Part shown: piece by piece, positions 1-7,300 of the stretch | Position numbering within the stretch: the first letter of the stretch is position 1 | Layout: each line of letters opens with the position of its first letter | Assembly (NCBI GenBank): GCA_018882545.1 | Contig: VERS01000062.1 | Coordinates: 1-8,379 of the forward strand | From: Mycobacterium sp. | Lineage (GTDB): Bacteria; Actinomycetota; Actinomycetes; Mycobacteriales; Mycobacteriaceae | Length of the DNA stretch: 8,379 bases | Reading direction: 5' to 3' | Notes under the pieces: generated by a model | Database searches by the model: none | What the model saw: only the letters and a program-made list of their open reading frames with translations | Told to the model about the DNA's origin: nothing | Made by a program: the position numbers and the translations under genes

Positions 1-1301
1 GGCGGGGGCGGTGCACACCCCGCCGGCACCACTGCGGTCGTAAAGCCCAGTCGCGCCGCCTCGCCCAGGCGGCGGTCCATCCCGGCCACTCGGCGCAGAT
101 CCCCCGCTAGCCCGACTTCACCGAAGACCACCAGGGTCGAGGGCAGCGGGCGACCAACCACCGCGGAGGCCATCGCGACCGCCACCGCCAGATCGCAGGA
201 TGGGTCGGTAAGGCGCATACCACCCACGGTGGACAGGTAGATGTCAAGCATGCCGACCGGCACCGAAGCCCGCTTGTGCAGCACGGCGGTGATCATTGCG
301 ACTCGGGACTGGTCCATCCCGCTGACCACGATCCGGCGCGGCGCCCGGTCGTGGTCGGGAGAGGTCAACAGCGCCTGAATCTCCCCGATCAAGGGACGCT
401 GGCCATCGAGGGTCACGGTGATCGCCGTTCCTGGCACCGGAGTGTCCCGCTGGTCCAAGAACAGTCCGGAGGGATCGGCTACACCCTGGATTCCGCCGTC
501 CTGCATCAGGAAACACCCGACTTCGTCGGCGGCACCGAACCTGTTCTTGACCCCGCGCACCATCCGCAGGGCAGTGTTGCGGTCACCTTCGAAGTGCAGC
601 ACCACATCAACGAGGTGTTCCAGCGATCGGGGTCCGGCGATTGCGCCGTCCTTGGTGACATGCCCGACCAGCACCACTGCCACACCCGTTGATTTGGCGG
701 CCGCCGTCAGCGCCGCGGTGACCGCCCGTACCTGAGTGACGCCGCCGCCCACGCCGTCGGTGTGCGCTGCGGTCATGGTCTGGACCGAGTCGACGATCAC
801 CAGATCGGGGACCACCGCGTCGATATGCCCCAGGACCGCCTCCACCTGGGATTCCGCTGCAAGGAACACCTCGTCGTGGGCGCAGCCGGTGCGCTCGGCC
901 CGCATTCGGATCTGACCGGTGGACTCCTCCCCGGAGACGTAGAGGGCCCGGCGGCCGCGCTGTGCCCAGCGGTGGGCCACCTCGAGAAGCAAAGTCGACT
1001 TGCCGACACCGGGATCTCCGGCCAGCAGGGTCACCGAACCGGGAACCACCCCGCCGCCGAGGACCCGGTCGAGTTCGCTCACACCGGTGGGGTGGTGTTT
1101 GGTCCGGGCCGGGTCTATCGCAGTGATCGGGACCGCCGGGGTCGGCGGCGGCACACCGGGCTGCCGATACCCGCCGCCGGCGCCCACTGCCGCCACCTCG
1201 TCGACGGTTCCCCACGTCCCGCACTCCGGGCAGCGTCCGCACCATTTGACGGCCATATGACGGCATTCCGAGCATCGATACTGCGTGCGAACCTTGGACA
1301 C
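1..1301 (-). CDS. radA: DNA repair protein RadA (Sms), C-terminus cut off by the left edge
   Basis: RadA is a RecA-like ATPase that helps process recombination intermediates, driving branch migration during homologous recombination in the cytoplasm. About 433 codons are visible of a family length near 450-480, so only the last few dozen residues are missing. The N-terminus has the C4 zinc finger (Cys10, Cys13, Cys24, Cys27). The Walker A loop GDPGVGKST is at residues 95-103. The RadA-specific KNRFG motif is at residues 252-256, followed by a Lon-like C-terminal domain (reading [12 protein letters not shown] near the left edge). The GTG at 1299-1301 is chosen because it gives the normal start [12 protein letters not shown]. 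No Shine-Dalgarno precedes it, but a TAACGT hexamer lies seven bases upstream, so it may be translated leaderless. It lies 53 bases downstream of lpqE on the same strand and could also be co-transcribed with it. In M. tuberculosis disA follows; that part is outside the window. Confidence 0.97.
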   Translation of the reverse strand, partial: MSKVRTQYRCSECRHMAVKWCGRCPECGTWGTVDEVAAVGAGGGYRQPGVPPPTPAVPITAIDPARTKHHPTGVSELDRVLGGGVVPGSVTLLAGDPGVGKSTLLLEVAHRWAQRGRRALYVSGEESTGQIRMRAERTGCAHDEVFLAAESQVEAVLGHIDAVVPDLVIVDSVQTMTAAHTDGVGGGVTQVRAVTAALTAAAKSTGVAVVLVGHVTKDGAIAGPRSLEHLVDVVLHFEGDRNTALRMVRGVKNRFGAADEVGCFLMQDGGIQGVADPSGLFLDQRDTPVPGTAITVTLDGQRPLIGEIQALLTSPDHDRAPRRIVVSGMDQSRVAMITAVLHKRASVPVGMLDIYLSTVGGMRLTDPSCDLAVAVAMASAVVGRPLPSTLVVFGEVGLAGDLRRVAGMDRRLGEAARLGFTTAVVPAGCAPPP

Positions 1302-1308
1302 GCGCCAG

Positions 1309-1314
1309 ACGTTA
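1309..1314 (-). promoter_or_regulatory. candidate -10 box for a leaderless radA transcript
   Basis: On the minus strand the hexamer TAACGT fits the mycobacterial TANNNT -10 consensus. It is followed by seven bases (CTGGCGC) and then the radA GTG, so transcription would begin at or next to the start codon. There is no recognisable -35 box, which is common in mycobacteria. The absence of a Shine-Dalgarno before this GTG supports the reading. It is inferred from spacing only. Confidence 0.5.
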
Positions 1315-1354
1315 GCCCCCGGCTAGGACAGATTCGTCGAGGCGGGGACGGGCT

Positions 1355-1873
1355 TCAGTCGCGGGCGCCCTCGCCGGCCGAGATCGGCACCGCGACGGAG
1401 GTTTTCCCGTTCTTCTCGAAGTTGAAGTTGAACGTGTACAGCAGGCCGTTGGTGATCGGCTCGGTGAGCGTCACCGCAGCCGTCGCGGGCGTCGCGCTGC
1501 CCATCGGTTGTGCTTCGCCGTCAGGTACGACCACCAGCGCGCGGCCGGCCGGGACGGCCATGTTGCCGCTGAGCGCCACGGTGCCGACGTCGGAGGTGAT
1601 GCTGACCAGCTTGTCGTCGATGTCGGGGGAGTTGTTGGCCGCGACGAACACCAGCGGCACCGCCTGGCCAGGCTGCAGGAAGCCGCTGGTCTGGGTGGCC
1701 TGCAGGTGGACGTTGCGCAGGACGATGTTCTGCGTGGTGGCGCTGGTGCCGTTGACGGCGGCCACCTGGGACGAGGTCTGCGAGATCTGACCGGCGCTGC
1801 AGCCGGTGATTACCAGGCCGCAGGCCGCCAGGCCCGCGGATGCGGCGAAGAGGCGGTTCGAGAAGCGGATCAC
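1355..1873 (-). CDS. lpqE: Probable conserved lipoprotein LpqE
   Basis: This is a secreted, lipid-anchored cell-envelope protein of 172 residues; its biochemical function is not known to me. The N-terminus is a classic lipoprotein signal: Arg3 and Arg7, a hydrophobic stretch at about residues 8-22, then lipobox I-T-G-C with the lipidated cysteine at Cys25. The following SAGQISQT matches my memory of M. tuberculosis LpqE (GAGQISQT). The mature part is about 148 residues, rich in Val/Thr and probably beta-sandwich, with conserved-looking stretches such as SPDIDDKLVSITSD and a C-terminal FEKNGKTSVAVPISAG. An earlier in-frame ATG at 1894 would add seven residues (MAEQEAA), but AGGAGG at 1879-1884 lies five bases before the GTG at 1871-1873, so the GTG is the better start. 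A second LAAC motif at residues 15-18 is too close to the N-terminus to be the preferred lipobox. It is divergent from carD and upstream of radA. Confidence 0.9.
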   Translation of the reverse strand: MIRFSNRLFAASAGLAACGLVITGCSAGQISQTSSQVAAVNGTSATTQNIVLRNVHLQATQTSGFLQPGQAVPLVFVAANNSPDIDDKLVSITSDVGTVALSGNMAVPAGRALVVVPDGEAQPMGSATPATAAVTLTEPITNGLLYTFNFNFEKNGKTSVAVPISAGEGARD

Positions 1874-1878
1874 AGCAG

Positions 1879-1884
1879 CCTCCT
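1879..1884 (-). promoter_or_regulatory. Shine-Dalgarno that fixes the lpqE start
   Basis: On the minus strand a perfect AGGAGG sits five bases before GTG (1871-1873). It is the strongest ribosome binding site in the window and lies inside the extra seven codons that an ATG start at 1894 would require. It therefore argues for the shorter, GTG-started protein. Confidence 0.8.
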
Positions 1885-1933
1885 GCTCGGCCATGCGGTC
1901 GGCCTGCGGAAGTGCGAAGTCGCCGCGGTTCGA

Positions 1934-1983
1934 CTGTGCGCAGCGGTCCAGCTGGGCACAGCAGTTCGTATGTGCACAGTAGT
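1934..1983. repeat. Cluster of CTGTGC/GCACAG half-sites upstream of lpqE
   Basis: CTGTGC (1934-1939) and GCACAG (1956-1961) form an inverted repeat enclosing the 8-bp palindrome CCAGCTGG (1948-1955). GCACAGCAGT (1956-1965) recurs as GCACAGTAGT (1974-1983), 9 of 10 bases identical and 18 bases apart. The second copy overlaps the palindrome TGTGCACA (1971-1978). It could be an operator for a dimeric regulator or a folded lpqE leader. No known mycobacterial motif is recognised; it is not the Crp/Cmr type TGTGA-N6-TCACA. Confidence 0.45.
1976..1981 (-). promoter_or_regulatory. Possible proximal lpqE -10 box
   Basis: TACTGT on the minus strand fits TANNNT and would start a leader of about 95 bases before lpqE. 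No good -35 lies at the right distance. It overlaps the TGTGCACA palindrome, so a regulator bound there would block it. This is a weak call. Confidence 0.25.
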
Positions 1984-2071
1984 GGGTCGTGCCGTCCCGC
2001 GGTAGCCAACCGCACTCAACTGCCCGTCGGCGGGGCCTTCGACGTCGGCGCCCGCGCCGGTTAGGTGCCGC

Positions 2072-2099
2072 TCGATACAGACATTTCCCCTGTTGTCAA
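2072..2099 (-). promoter_or_regulatory. Possible distal lpqE promoter
   Basis: On the minus strand a perfect -35 hexamer TTGACA (2094-2099) is followed after 16 bases by TATCGA (2072-2077), a partial -10 match. It points towards lpqE and lies about 65 bases from the carD promoter on the other strand. The weak point is the -10 hexamer, which lacks the conserved final T. Confidence 0.35.
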
Positions 2100-2128
2100 C
2101 CCCCTGCCCTGAGGTGTGGTGCCCCTGA

Positions 2129-2686
<558 letters not shown>

Positions 2687-2700
2687 TCCAGTCCCCGAGC

Positions 2701-3363
2701 GTGTCCGATACGGTCGCGGTGGTGCCGGCGGCCGGAGTCGGTCAGCGGTTGGGCGCCGGTCTTGCGAAAGCCTTCGTCGACCTGGCCGGCCGGACGATCC
2801 TGGAATGGGCCGTCGACGGCCTGCTCGCCTCCGGAGTCGTCGACCGCGTCGTGGTCGCGGTGTCCGCCGATCGGATCGACCGGACGGTCGGGCTTCTCGG
2901 GGAGCGCGCCCTCGTCGTCTGCGGAGGTGCCGAACGCTTCGACTCCGTCCGGGCGGCGCTGGACTCCGTGGGTGATCCGCGCTACGTCCTCGTTCACGAC
3001 GCCGCCCGGCCACTGACCCCGGTGGAGCAGATTGGGCGGGTGGTCGCCGCACTGCGCGGCGGGATGCGTGCCGTCATCCCGGTACTGCCGGTCACCGACA
3101 CCATCAAGGCCGTCGACGCCAACGGGATGGTGCTGGGCACCCCCGAGCGGGCCGGCCTGCGCGCGGTGCAGACCCCGCAGGGCTTCGAGACAGTGCTGCT
3201 GCGACGTGCCTACCAGCAGCCCGGATCCTTCGCCGCCACCGATGACGCTTCCCTGGTGGAACGTCTGGGCACGCCGGTGCACACGGTGGAGGGCGACCCG
3301 TTGGCGTTCAAGATCACCACCGCCCTGGATCTGCGCCTGGCCCAGGCGGTGCTGGAGTCGTGA
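2701..3363 (+). CDS. ispD: 2-C-methyl-D-erythritol 4-phosphate cytidylyltransferase IspD
   Basis: IspD joins MEP and CTP to give CDP-methylerythritol plus pyrophosphate, the third step of the non-mevalonate isoprenoid pathway in the cytosol. The protein has 220 residues, close to the family's 225-235. The nucleotide-binding segment [19 protein letters not shown] carries the catalytic Arg16 and Lys23. [10 protein letters not shown] (96-105), [10 protein letters not shown] (130-139), [14 protein letters not shown] (149-162) and the terminal DPLAFKIT (199-206) are family signatures. GTG at 2701 is chosen because the family's conserved core begins a few residues later and upstream codons overlap carD. 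No good Shine-Dalgarno is seen, so translation probably depends on ribosomes leaving carD. Oddities: the residue before the catalytic lysine is Ala22 where proline is usual, and the loop reads GVGQR rather than GSGER. Its stop overlaps the ispF start. Confidence 0.96.
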   Translation: MSDTVAVVPAAGVGQRLGAGLAKAFVDLAGRTILEWAVDGLLASGVVDRVVVAVSADRIDRTVGLLGERALVVCGGAERFDSVRAALDSVGDPRYVLVHDAARPLTPVEQIGRVVAALRGGMRAVIPVLPVTDTIKAVDANGMVLGTPERAGLRAVQTPQGFETVLLRRAYQQPGSFAATDDASLVERLGTPVHTVEGDPLAFKITTALDLRLAQAVLES

Positions 3364-3839
3364 ACCTGCCCAGGGTCGGGGTCGGCACCGATGTCCATCC
3401 CATCGAACCGGGCCGGCCCTGTTGGCTGCTCGGGCTGCGGTTCGACGGGGCGGACGGCTGCTCCGGCCACTCCGACGGCGATGTCGCCGCGCACGCGCTG
3501 TGCGACGCGCTGCTCTCGGCGGCTGGACTCGGGGATCTGGGCCAGGTATTCGGCGTCGACCGGGCCCAGTGGCGTGACGCCAGCGGCGCCGCGATGTTGG
3601 TCCACGTCCGGGGTCTGCTCACCAGCGCCGGATTCAGCATCGGCAACGCCGCCGTCCAGGTGATCGCCAACCTGCCGAAGATCGGGCCGCGCCGCGACGA
3701 AGCCCAGCGGGTGCTCTCCGACCTCCTCGGCGCGCCGGTCTCGGTGTCGGCCACCACCACCGACGGGCTCGGTTTGACCGGTCGCGGCGAGGGAATGGCC
3801 GCAATCGCGACGGCTCTGGTGCTGCAGGCCGACCGGTAA
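3360..3839 (+). CDS. ispF: 2-C-methyl-D-erythritol 2,4-cyclodiphosphate synthase IspF
   Basis: IspF cyclises CDP-methylerythritol 2-phosphate to methylerythritol 2,4-cyclodiphosphate, releasing CMP. It works two steps after IspD in the same pathway and normally acts as a trimer. The 159-residue length is typical. Zinc ligands are visible as Asp11 and His13 (GTDVH) and His45 ([12 protein letters not shown]). The SGHSDGD signature is at 35-41 and the C-terminal signature [14 protein letters not shown] at 132-145. The GTG start overlaps the ispD stop in GTGA (3360-3363), a four-base overlap typical of translational coupling. The intermediate kinase IspE is not encoded here, as in other mycobacteria where it lies elsewhere. 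cysS1 begins 11 bases after the stop. Confidence 0.97.
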   Translation: MNLPRVGVGTDVHPIEPGRPCWLLGLRFDGADGCSGHSDGDVAAHALCDALLSAAGLGDLGQVFGVDRAQWRDASGAAMLVHVRGLLTSAGFSIGNAAVQVIANLPKIGPRRDEAQRVLSDLLGAPVSVSATTTDGLGLTGRGEGMAAIATALVLQADR

Positions 3840-3842
3840 GCT
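3837..3842 (+). promoter_or_regulatory. Possible internal -10 box for a leaderless cysS1 transcript
   Basis: TAAGCT uses the ispF stop codon (TAA, 3837-3839) as its first half and is followed by eight bases and then the cysS1 GTG. With no Shine-Dalgarno before that GTG, a leaderless internal transcript is plausible. The spacing is one base longer than in the radA and pxpA cases and no -35 is visible, so confidence is low. Confidence 0.3.
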
Positions 3843-3850
3843 GCCACGTC

Positions 3851-5269
3851 GTGACCTCCCTCGGCCTTCGGCTGCACGACACCCTCTCCGGTGCAGTGCG
3901 CGACTTCGTGCCGCTGCACCCGGGCCGGGTGTCGATCTACCTGTGCGGGGCAACAGTCCAGGGGTTGCCGCACATCGGACACGTCCGCAGCGGGGTGGCC
4001 TTCGACGTGCTACGACGCTGGCTGATGGCCAAGGGCCTGGACGTCGCGTTCATCCGGAACGTCACCGACATCGACGACAAGATCCTCGCCAAAGCCGCCG
4101 ACGCCGGCCGGCCGTGGTGGGAGTGGGCGGCCACCCACGAGCGCGCGTTCACCGCCGCCTACGACGCGCTGGGGGTACTGCCGCCGTCCGCCGAACCGCG
4201 GGCGACCGGGCACATTACCCAGATCGTCGAGCTGATCGAGCGTCTCATCGCCAGAGGCCACGCCTACCCCTCTGTCCTGGACGGCGATGCTGATGTCTAC
4301 TTCGCCGTCCTCAGCTTCCCCGAGTACGGACAGCTCTCCGGGCACCGGATCGACGATGTACACCAGGGGGAGAGCCTGGCCGCGGGCAAACGCGACGAGC
4401 GGGACTTCACCCTGTGGAAGGGCGCCAAGCCGGGCGAGCCGTCCTGGCCGACGCCCTGGGGCCGCGGTCGCCCCGGCTGGCATTCGGAATGTGTGGCGAT
4501 GGCCCACGAGTATCTCGGCACGGAGTTCGATATTCACTGCGGCGGAATGGATCTGGTCTTTCCCCACCACGAGAACGAGATCGCCCAGGCGCGCGCCGCC
4601 GGCGACGGCTTCGCCAACTTCTGGTTACACAACGGTTGGGTGACCATGGGCGGGGAGAAGATGAGCAAGTCACTGGGCAACGTCCTGGCGATTCCGGCTG
4701 TGCTGCAACGCGTCCGACCGGCCGAACTGCGCTACTACCTGGGCAGTGCGCACTACCGGTCGATGTTGGAGTTCACCGAGGTCGCTCTGCAGGATGCCGC
4801 CCGGGCCTATTCGGGGATCGAGGATTTCCTGCACCGGGTGCGCACCCGGGTCGGCGCGGTGACGCCGAGCGTCTGGACCGAGCGGTTCGCCGCCGCCATG
4901 GATGACGACCTCGCGGTGCCCGCCGCACTGGCCGAGATACACGCCGCGCGTGCCGACGGCAACCGCGCCCTGGAGGCCGGCGATCACGATACCGCGCTGG
5001 CAAGGGCCTGCGAAATACGTTCGATGACAGCAATTCTGGGTTGTGATCCCCTCGATGAGCGCTGGGAGACCCGGGATGAGACGGCCGCCGCGTTGGCTGC
5101 GGTCGGGGTGCTCGTCGACGCGGAGTTGCAGCGCCGTGACGAGGCCCGCGGACGCCGCGACTGGGCCGCCGCCGACGAGATTCGGGACCGACTCAAGAAG
5201 GCGGGTGTGGACGTGACCGATACCGCAGACGGTCCGCAGTGGGCACTGCTCGACGGATACACCACCTGA
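3851..5269 (+). CDS. cysS1: Cysteinyl-tRNA synthetase
   Basis: This enzyme charges tRNA-Cys with cysteine using ATP. It is a class I synthetase of 472 residues, close to the roughly 470 expected. The Rossmann catalytic domain has HIGH at 41-44 (GLPHIGH) and KMSKS at 270-274 ([10 protein letters not shown]). The catalytic zinc that selects cysteine would be held by Cys32, Cys214, His239 and Glu243 ([20 protein letters not shown]). A DALR-type helical anticodon domain follows from about residue 335 to the end. The paralogue MshC of mycothiol synthesis is also possible on motifs, but it is shorter, near 410 residues, and lacks the full C-terminal domain; the length and the ispF neighbour favour CysS. 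The start is GTG at 3851, 11 bases after ispF. The TGA at the end overlaps the next ATG by one base (TGATG). Confidence 0.96.
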   Translation: MTSLGLRLHDTLSGAVRDFVPLHPGRVSIYLCGATVQGLPHIGHVRSGVAFDVLRRWLMAKGLDVAFIRNVTDIDDKILAKAADAGRPWWEWAATHERAFTAAYDALGVLPPSAEPRATGHITQIVELIERLIARGHAYPSVLDGDADVYFAVLSFPEYGQLSGHRIDDVHQGESLAAGKRDERDFTLWKGAKPGEPSWPTPWGRGRPGWHSECVAMAHEYLGTEFDIHCGGMDLVFPHHENEIAQARAAGDGFANFWLHNGWVTMGGEKMSKSLGNVLAIPAVLQRVRPAELRYYLGSAHYRSMLEFTEVALQDAARAYSGIEDFLHRVRTRVGAVTPSVWTERFAAAMDDDLAVPAALAEIHAARADGNRALEAGDHDTALARACEIRSMTAILGCDPLDERWETRDETAAALAAVGVLVDAELQRRDEARGRRDWAAADEIRDRLKKAGVDVTDTADGPQWALLDGYTT

Positions 5270-6213
5270 TGGCGGGAAACTCCAGGCGTCGCGGCGCGGT
5301 CCGCAAGGAGGGCCCCAAGAAGAGTCCCAAGGTGGGCTCCGGCGGGGTCCGGCGACGCGGTCTGGAAGGCCGGGGCGCCACCCCGCCCGCACATCTGCGG
5401 CCCGGTCACCCGGCAGCGCGCAAAGCCGCGGCGAAAGCTCGCAAGGCGGCCGGCCGACCGGCCGGCAAGCCGGCCGACGAGACCGAGATGGTGCTGGGCC
5501 GCAATCCGGTCCTGGAATGCCTGCGAGCCCACGCACCGGCCTCCGCGCTGTATGTGGTGCTGGGCACCGAGGCTGACGAACGGCTGACCGAGTCGGTGAC
5601 GACCGCGGCCGACCGGGGCATCCCGATCCTGGAGGTGCCGCGCAGCGACCTGGACCGGATGAGCTCGAACGGATTGCATCAGGGTATTGCGCTGCAGGTG
5701 CCGCCGTATGCCTACGTTCACCCCGACGATCTGCTGGCCGCGGCGACCAGCGATGTGCAGCCCGCTTTACTGGTGGCGCTGGACAACATCTCCGACCCGC
5801 GCAACCTCGGCGCGATCATCCGCTCGGTGGCCGCCTTCGCCGGCCACGGTGTGCTGATTCCGCAGCGCAGATCGGCCTCGGTGACGGCGGTGGCCTGGCG
5901 GACCAGTGCCGGGGCGGCCGCCCGGGTGCCGGTCGCCCGGGCCACCAACCTCACCCGGACGCTCAAGGAATGGGCCGACGCGGGCTTGCAGGTGGTGGGT
6001 CTGGATGCGCAAGGCGACACCCCGCTGGATCGGCTCGACGCATCCGGACCGCTGGTCGTGGTGGTCGGTTCGGAGGGCAAGGGGCTCTCCCGGCTGGTGC
6101 GGCAGAACTGCCAGGCAGTGGTGTCGATTCCGATGGCCGGGCCGGCGGAGTCCCTCAACGCCGCGGTGGCGGCCGGCGTGGTGCTGGCCGAGGTCGCGCG
6201 TCAGCGGCGTTGA
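5269..6213 (+). CDS. rlmB: TrmH/SpoU-family 23S rRNA 2'-O-ribose methyltransferase (RlmB-like)
   Basis: This SPOUT-class enzyme is predicted to use S-adenosylmethionine to methylate a ribose 2'-OH in 23S rRNA; the E. coli RlmB target is G2251, and the exact mycobacterial target is inferred. The 314 residues match Rv3579c of M. tuberculosis closely. Residues 1-70 are a basic, low-complexity tail (many Lys, Arg, Ala, Gly), probably disordered and RNA-binding. A substrate-binding domain starts at [15 protein letters not shown] (71-85) and runs to about 147. The knotted methylase domain covers about 165-308, with motif 1 [11 protein letters not shown] (176-186, Asn179 and catalytic Arg185), motif 2 [10 protein letters not shown] (265-274) and motif 3 [17 protein letters not shown] (287-303). 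ATG at 5269 gives the conserved [10 protein letters not shown] and is coupled to the cysS1 stop. The stop codon lies inside a 15-bp tandem repeat. Confidence 0.93.
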   Translation: MAGNSRRRGAVRKEGPKKSPKVGSGGVRRRGLEGRGATPPAHLRPGHPAARKAAAKARKAAGRPAGKPADETEMVLGRNPVLECLRAHAPASALYVVLGTEADERLTESVTTAADRGIPILEVPRSDLDRMSSNGLHQGIALQVPPYAYVHPDDLLAAATSDVQPALLVALDNISDPRNLGAIIRSVAAFAGHGVLIPQRRSASVTAVAWRTSAGAAARVPVARATNLTRTLKEWADAGLQVVGLDAQGDTPLDRLDASGPLVVVVGSEGKGLSRLVRQNCQAVVSIPMAGPAESLNAAVAAGVVLAEVARQRR

Positions 6214-6313
6214 CCGCCGGGCACTCAACCGCTGGGCACTCAACCGCTGGGCACTCAACCGCTGGGCACTCAACCGCCGGGCACTCAACCGCCGGGCACT
6301 CAACCGCCGGGCA
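6211..6313 (+). repeat. 15-bp tandem repeat (about 6.9 copies) starting at the rlmB stop
   Basis: The unit is CAACCGCYGGGCACT. Unit 1 (6211-6225) differs only in its first two bases, TG for CA, which makes it the rlmB stop codon TGA. Units 2-4 have T at the variable site; units 1 and 5-7 have C. The last unit stops matching at 6313, where the hairpin begins. The unit is a multiple of three, so every frame stays open through the array apart from that stop: plus-strand read-through would give TAGHS repeats, and the opposite strand reads SARRL/SAQRL repeats. I regard these peptides as side effects and not as genes. The layout suggests a minisatellite that grows and shrinks by slippage. Confidence 0.95.
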
Positions 6314-6360
6314 GACACAAAAGTCCCCAACCTTCGGCGTGTCTGGGGAACTTTGTGTCT
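6313..6360. terminator. Long hairpin between convergent rlmB and MBL genes, likely bidirectional terminator
   Basis: The arms AGACACAAAAGTCCCCA (6313-6329) and TGGGGAACTTTGTGTCT (6344-6360) pair over 17 positions with two adjacent internal mismatches (9 bp, bulge, 6 bp), around a 14-base loop. It lies exactly between the ends of two convergent genes, 13 bases before the MBL stop, and serves both directions. There is no long U-tract after it, which is common for mycobacterial terminators; efficiency is therefore uncertain. Confidence 0.75.
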
Positions 6361-6373
6361 GTTCGCGAGGGGA

Positions 6374-7300
6374 TCAGACTCCGTCCCACGGGTCGGCGCG
6401 CTGCCACATTGACGGCAGATGCAGGGCCACCCCGTCGCGTTCGGCCAGGGCGGTCAGAACCCTCATGGTGACGTCGAGGTCGTCGCCGGCGTAGGGCAGC
6501 GCCCGCACCGGGGCGGTCAGCGGCCTGAAGAAGTCATCCCAGTGGATGAGCACCACCCGTCTGGCGCCCACGGCCCGCACCGTCTCATTCCAGTACTGCC
6601 TGATGTACAGCTCGGGCTGGACCCCCAGTTGGCCGACCCCGAGGTAGGCCACCTCGGCGCGCCGGCCCGCCAGCGCCCCCGGAGCAAATCCCGCGCTGCC
6701 CTGGATCAGCACGCGGCGGCCGCTCGGGCGGTGCATGACCAAGGTCGACCATGCCTCTCCGCACCGGTATGCCGATGTCTTGGCCGGCGGCACGACCGGG
6801 GCGGTGATGAAACCGGGGTAGCGGTCTGGTGGGCAGTGCCGGGAGGCCACCAGAGTCACCTCGAAGGCACCCAGTTCCAGGGCCGATCCGGGTGTGGCCA
6901 CAACGATGCGGTCCTCGGGAAGCCCTTGCCCTCGGCCGATATTGGCCGACGACTGGCCACCGACGAGGGTCGCTCCGGTACGTTCGGCGACAACCGCGCT
7001 GTCCAGCGCATGATCGTAGTGGGTGTGGACTGGCAGCACTGCTTCCAGCCGGCGGATACCCGCCCGGAGCAGAGCACCCTCGATCCGCTCCGCCGACGGA
7101 GTCAGCCTGCCCCCGACCACATCGACAAGACCGGGCCGGGAGAAGAATCCGTCGGTCAGGATTGCCGAGCTCCCGTCGTCGACAAGCAGTGTCGACACAC
7201 CCATCCACACAACGCTGACAGCGGTCCCGGCCGTTGCATCCGGTACGTCGAAATACTTCCGATAGCGGTGGATGTCGGGGCGGCCGAACTTCAGCCGCAT
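6374..7300 (-). CDS. Metallo-beta-lactamase-fold hydrolase, Rv3577-like, substrate unknown
   Basis: The 308-residue protein carries the hallmark metal-binding motif HTHYDH (His92, His94, Asp96, His97), a later His155 (SRHCPPDRYPG) and a C-terminal His253 (VLIHWDDF), the usual order of a metallo-beta-lactamase-fold hydrolase. It has no signal peptide and is probably cytosolic. The position where most family members have a bridging aspartate (GDT/GDS-like motif 4) reads LIQGSAGF (198-205), with no Asp. The metal site may therefore be mononuclear or unusual. The N-terminus MRLKFGRPDIHRY and WMGVSTLLVDDG match my memory of M. tuberculosis Rv3577. Substrate cannot be told from sequence. The ATG at 7300 overlaps the pxpA stop by one base (TGATG), so the two are very probably translated together. 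It ends convergently to rlmB. Confidence 0.88.
   Translation of the reverse strand: MRLKFGRPDIHRYRKYFDVPDATAGTAVSVVWMGVSTLLVDDGSSAILTDGFFSRPGLVDVVGGRLTPSAERIEGALLRAGIRRLEAVLPVHTHYDHALDSAVVAERTGATLVGGQSSANIGRGQGLPEDRIVVATPGSALELGAFEVTLVASRHCPPDRYPGFITAPVVPPAKTSAYRCGEAWSTLVMHRPSGRRVLIQGSAGFAPGALAGRRAEVAYLGVGQLGVQPELYIRQYWNETVRAVGARRVVLIHWDDFFRPLTAPVRALPYAGDDLDVTMRVLTALAERDGVALHLPSMWQRADPWDGV

Noticed and set aside
538..545. AACCTGTT core resembling a KstR operator
   Set aside because: It lies inside radA at the conserved KNRFG codons, lacks the outer T and A of the TNNAACNNGTTNNA motif, and is far from any promoter.
762..1790. Long plus-strand frame opposite radA and lpqE
   Set aside because: It crosses two recognised minus-strand genes and their junction, and its translation has the arginine/glycine/proline-rich look of high-GC shadow frames.
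2690..3360. Search for a SigF-type minus-strand promoter in ispD for an antisense carD RNA like the one I recall being reported in M. smegmatis
   Set aside because: I found no convincing GTTT-N15-17-GGGTA on the minus strand here, so an antisense RNA cannot be supported from this sequence, though it is not excluded.
5449..5466. Perfect inverted repeat GCCGGCCG-AC-CGGCCGGC inside rlmB
   Set aside because: It encodes part of the Ala/Gly/Arg/Pro-rich tail in frame and is expected by chance in such GC-rich codons; the two-base spacer and central coding position give no reason to call a terminator or operator.
5767..6330. Long minus-strand frame opposite rlmB with SARRL/SAQRL repeats at its N-terminus
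   Set aside because: It is antisense to a well-conserved methylase gene. The repeat peptide is simply the 15-bp array read backwards, and the rest is an out-of-frame GC-rich shadow with no family resemblance.
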